NCBI GenBank assembly: GCA_021648425.1 | Contig: JAKISV010000016.1 | Span: forward strand, 1 to 25,357 | DNA length: 25,357 nt | Reading direction: 5' to 3' | From: Rhizobiaceae bacterium | Lineage (GTDB): Bacteria; Pseudomonadota; Alphaproteobacteria; Rhizobiales; Rhizobiaceae | Shown: one piece after another, positions 23,814-25,357 of the stretch | Layout of the letters: each line of letters begins with the position of its first letter | Position numbering within the stretch: the stretch's first letter is position 1 | Position numbers and translations under genes: made by a program | Notes under the pieces: generated by a model | Told to the model about the DNA's origin: nothing | The model's input: only the letters and a program-made list of their open reading frames with translations | Databases searched by the model: none

Positions 23814-24491
23814 TTGCCAGAGCAGCATTTGCAACCGGCACAAGCCCTCATCCTTAAAGTGATTCACTTGATTAACACAACATTTCACCCAGTCAATTCG
23901 CCGCCCAATGGTCTCAAAAGTGTCCAAAAGGTTTTGGTGCTCCTGATATCCGGTCTTTTTTTGTTGGCGCTGTCCCTGCAGATTTCTTCAGCCCAAACAG
24001 TGGGCGAATCGGGATTGCCTCTTCCTCGATTTGTCTCACTTAAAGCCAGCCACGTAAATATGCGCGTCGGCCCGGGTCGCGATTATCAGGTGCAATGGCT
24101 TTATGTCAGAAAAGGGCTGCCGATGGAGGTCATTCAGGAATTTGGCAACTGGAGAAAAGTGCGCGACCCCAAAGGCAATGAAGGTTGGGTATTGCATTCG
24201 TTGCTCTCCAACAAACGCGTCACAATCATCACCCCCTGGGACATGCAGTCATCCGAAAGTAGTTCTGAAGACAGCCCCCCAAAAGTCCCTACCATCAACA
24301 TGTATGGTTCAGCGACCATTGGTTCCAATGTAGTCGCTATGATTGAGGCTGGTACGTTAGGGACTGTCGAAGATTGTCGCGGCGAATGGTGCGAACTGAG
24401 TGTCAAAACGGCAAAGAAGTCTGAATTAAACGGTTTTGTACGCCAGTCATTGCTTTGGGGCGTTTATCCTGGCGAAAAAGTCAAAAACTGA
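23814..24491 (+). CDS. Secreted SH3-domain (SH3b-like) protein
   Basis: A periplasmic protein with two SH3b-like modules. The first is SLKASHVNMRVGPGRDYQVQ followed by NWRKVRDPKGNEGWVLHSLL; the second starts at NMYGSATIGSNVVAMIEAG and runs through GEWCELSV to GFVRQSLLWGVYPGE. Such modules often bind peptidoglycan or proteins. A hydrophobic segment (VLVLLISGLFLLALSLQ, ending near SSAQT) is the signal peptide. The start is unresolved: TTG 23814 gives 225 residues with an over-long lead, while GTG 23859 or TTG 23868 gives a more normal signal peptide; none has a good ribosome binding site. It converges on irr with a 5-base gap. Confidence 0.82.
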   Translation: MPEQHLQPAQALILKVIHLINTTFHPVNSPPNGLKSVQKVLVLLISGLFLLALSLQISSAQTVGESGLPLPRFVSLKASHVNMRVGPGRDYQVQWLYVRKGLPMEVIQEFGNWRKVRDPKGNEGWVLHSLLSNKRVTIITPWDMQSSESSSEDSPPKVPTINMYGSATIGSNVVAMIEAGTLGTVEDCRGEWCELSVKTAKKSELNGFVRQSLLWGVYPGEKVKN

Positions 24492-24496
24492 ACGGG

Positions 24497-24943
24497 TTAT
24501 TTTGTTGAACGCACCCGCACAATAACATCGACGCGGCTGACTTCTGTACCAGGAGGCGCATCGGGCAGATTCTCTACCCGCACACATCCTTCAGGCATAT
24601 CCACCAGCTGCTCGCTGTCTTCGAGAAAAAAGTGGTGATGGTCACCGGTTTTTGTGTCGAAATAAACCCGTGTTGAATCTATGGAAATCGTCCGCAAAAG
24701 GCCCGCTTCGCTAAACTGGTTGAGTGTATTATAAACAGTTGCCAGCGAAATCACGATTTGCGCCTTTTTTGCATCTTCAAACAGGCACTCGGCGCTCACA
24801 TGGCGATCGCCTTTTTTGAACAGCAATTCAGCCAGCGCTGTTCGTTGGCGCGTTGGGCGCAGGCCCGCATTGCGCAATTTTTGCGCCAACTGCGAATTAT
24901 CCACAACCTGTTGATCATCCATATGAAATTGAACAATTGTCAT
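24497..24943 (-). CDS. irr: Iron response regulator Irr (Fur family)
   Basis: A Fur-family transcription factor that in Rhizobiales senses heme/iron status and controls heme synthesis and iron genes. The 148-residue product has the DNA-binding winged helix LRPTRQRTALAELLFKKGDRH and SLATVYNTLNQFSEAGLL, and the three-histidine motif HHHFF at residues 102-106 that is typical of Irr and binds heme or metal. The N-terminal CP heme motif of Bradyrhizobium Irr is not present, as in most other Irr proteins. Translation may begin at M1 or at M8 (24922). It is divergent from fabA, the usual Rhizobiales arrangement, and has a promoter with a palindromic operator-like site. Confidence 0.93.
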   Translation of the reverse strand: MTIVQFHMDDQQVVDNSQLAQKLRNAGLRPTRQRTALAELLFKKGDRHVSAECLFEDAKKAQIVISLATVYNTLNQFSEAGLLRTISIDSTRVYFDTKTGDHHHFFLEDSEQLVDMPEGCVRVENLPDAPPGTEVSRVDVIVRVRSTK

Positions 24944-24999
24944 CCGTGATAAAGCCTGTCAGAAATTTCAAACGTTTCTACCTGAAGATAGTCTTCACC

Positions 25000-25030
25000 A
25001 TTATATAGAACTTTTGCAAATCATTCGCAA
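25000..25030 (-). promoter_or_regulatory. irr promoter with Fur/Mur-like palindrome
   Basis: On the minus strand a TATAAT (25005-25000) is preceded by a 17-base near-perfect palindrome at 25014-25030: TTGCAAAT, C, ATTCGCAA (one mismatch). The palindrome covers the -35 position, as expected for a repressor site. Irr genes are known to be controlled by Fur/Mur in Bradyrhizobium; applying that here is inference. Confidence 0.55.
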
Positions 25031-25076
25031 TAGGCTGGGAACCGGCTTGCACGGTTAGCATTAATGGTGCAAATGA

Positions 25077-25088
25077 AGGGTCGACCCT
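25077..25088. promoter_or_regulatory. 12-bp perfect palindrome upstream of fabA
   Basis: AGGGTCGACCCT, 26 bases before the fabA start, contains a SalI-type core. It could be an operator or a short hairpin in the fabA leader. No partner site was seen. Confidence 0.35.
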
Positions 25089-25114
25089 GAATATAGTTCA
25101 CATGAGGAGCCAAT

Positions 25115-25357
25115 ATGGCTGAACGTCAATCCAGCTTCACCTACGAAGAACTTCTAACCTGCGCTGCCGGCGAAATGTTCGGGCCCGGAAATGCCCAACT
25201 GCCAATGCCTCCGATGTTGATGCTGCATCGCATCACCCATGCTGATGAGGATGGCGGCCCCCATGGCAAAGGTTGCATTCGTGCTGAGTTTGATATCACA
25301 GATGATTTGTGGTTTTTTCCCTGTCATTTTCCCGGCGATCCGGTGATGCCCGGTTGC
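25115..25357 (+). CDS. fabA: 3-hydroxydecanoyl-ACP dehydratase, 5' part (3' end off the window)
   Basis: Dehydratase/isomerase that introduces the double bond for unsaturated fatty acids in the anaerobic pathway. The first 81 residues are visible. They match FabA: MAERQSSFTYEELLTCAAGEM is the N-terminus (split here for length), MLMLHRI follows, and the active-site segment CHFPGDPVMPGC contains catalytic His71. GAGGAG stands 6 bases before the ATG. In Rhizobiales fabA is normally followed by fabB and fabI, which would lie beyond the right edge. Confidence 0.96.
   Translation, partial: MAERQSSFTYEELLTCAAGEMFGPGNAQLPMPPMLMLHRITHADEDGGPHGKGCIRAEFDITDDLWFFPCHFPGDPVMPGC

Noticed and set aside
1..25357. 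Defence system, prophage, CRISPR, transposase or tRNA genes
   Set aside because: I looked on both strands and saw no such genes, repeat arrays or att-like duplications; the content is core chromosomal.

Overview
The window looks like a chromosomal segment of an alphaproteobacterium, most likely of the order Hyphomicrobiales (Rhizobiales), with GC content around one half by eye. The gene sets and orders that point there are hisS-hisZ-hisG, rsmE-gshA with a plant-type glutamate-cysteine ligase, mutM-rpsT-dnaA-dnaN-recF-moeB, and a D-2-hydroxyacid dehydrogenase / SH3 protein / irr / fabA cluster. Almost all of it is coding. I see no tRNA, rRNA, CRISPR array, insertion sequence or phage.

Layout. 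1-3106: the 3' part of hisS, a palindromic intergenic repeat, then hisZ-hisG overlapping by 4 bases. 3087-4284 (minus): a VOC-fold protein and tag (3-methyladenine glycosylase I). 4333-7038: a DUF2927 secreted protein and two tandem secreted L,D-transpeptidases, closed by a strong terminator. 7202-12306: lutABC (lactate oxidation) running into rsmE and gshA. 12339-14077: two coupled hotdog thioesterase-like genes and mutM. 14123-14608: rpsT with a clear sigma-70 promoter, a structured leader and a terminator. 14551-15779: a 1.2-kb AT-rich gene-poor region upstream of dnaA with a DnaA-box match, a 17-bp tandem repeat and an inverted repeat. 15780-20477: dnaA, dnaN, recF, moeB. 20484-22598 (minus): an ECF42-type sigma factor with C-terminal extension, a YCII/DGPF protein and a MAPEG membrane protein. 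22696-25357: a 2-hydroxyacid dehydrogenase, an SH3 protein, irr and the start of fabA.

The most interesting system is the ECF42 module. The YCII gene (whose transcript should continue into the sigma gene) and the MAPEG gene each have upstream the same bipartite element, TGTCGA-N17-CGTC. Each element is followed, at the same distance, by a stem-loop at the predicted 5' end of the mRNA and then the ribosome binding site. This suggests an autoregulated sigma factor with at least two local targets that share a designed 5' leader. Other regulatory points are a Fur/Mur-like palindrome over the irr promoter, a UUCG-capped attenuator-like leader on rpsT, and an AT-rich, non-conserved-looking insertion in HisS.
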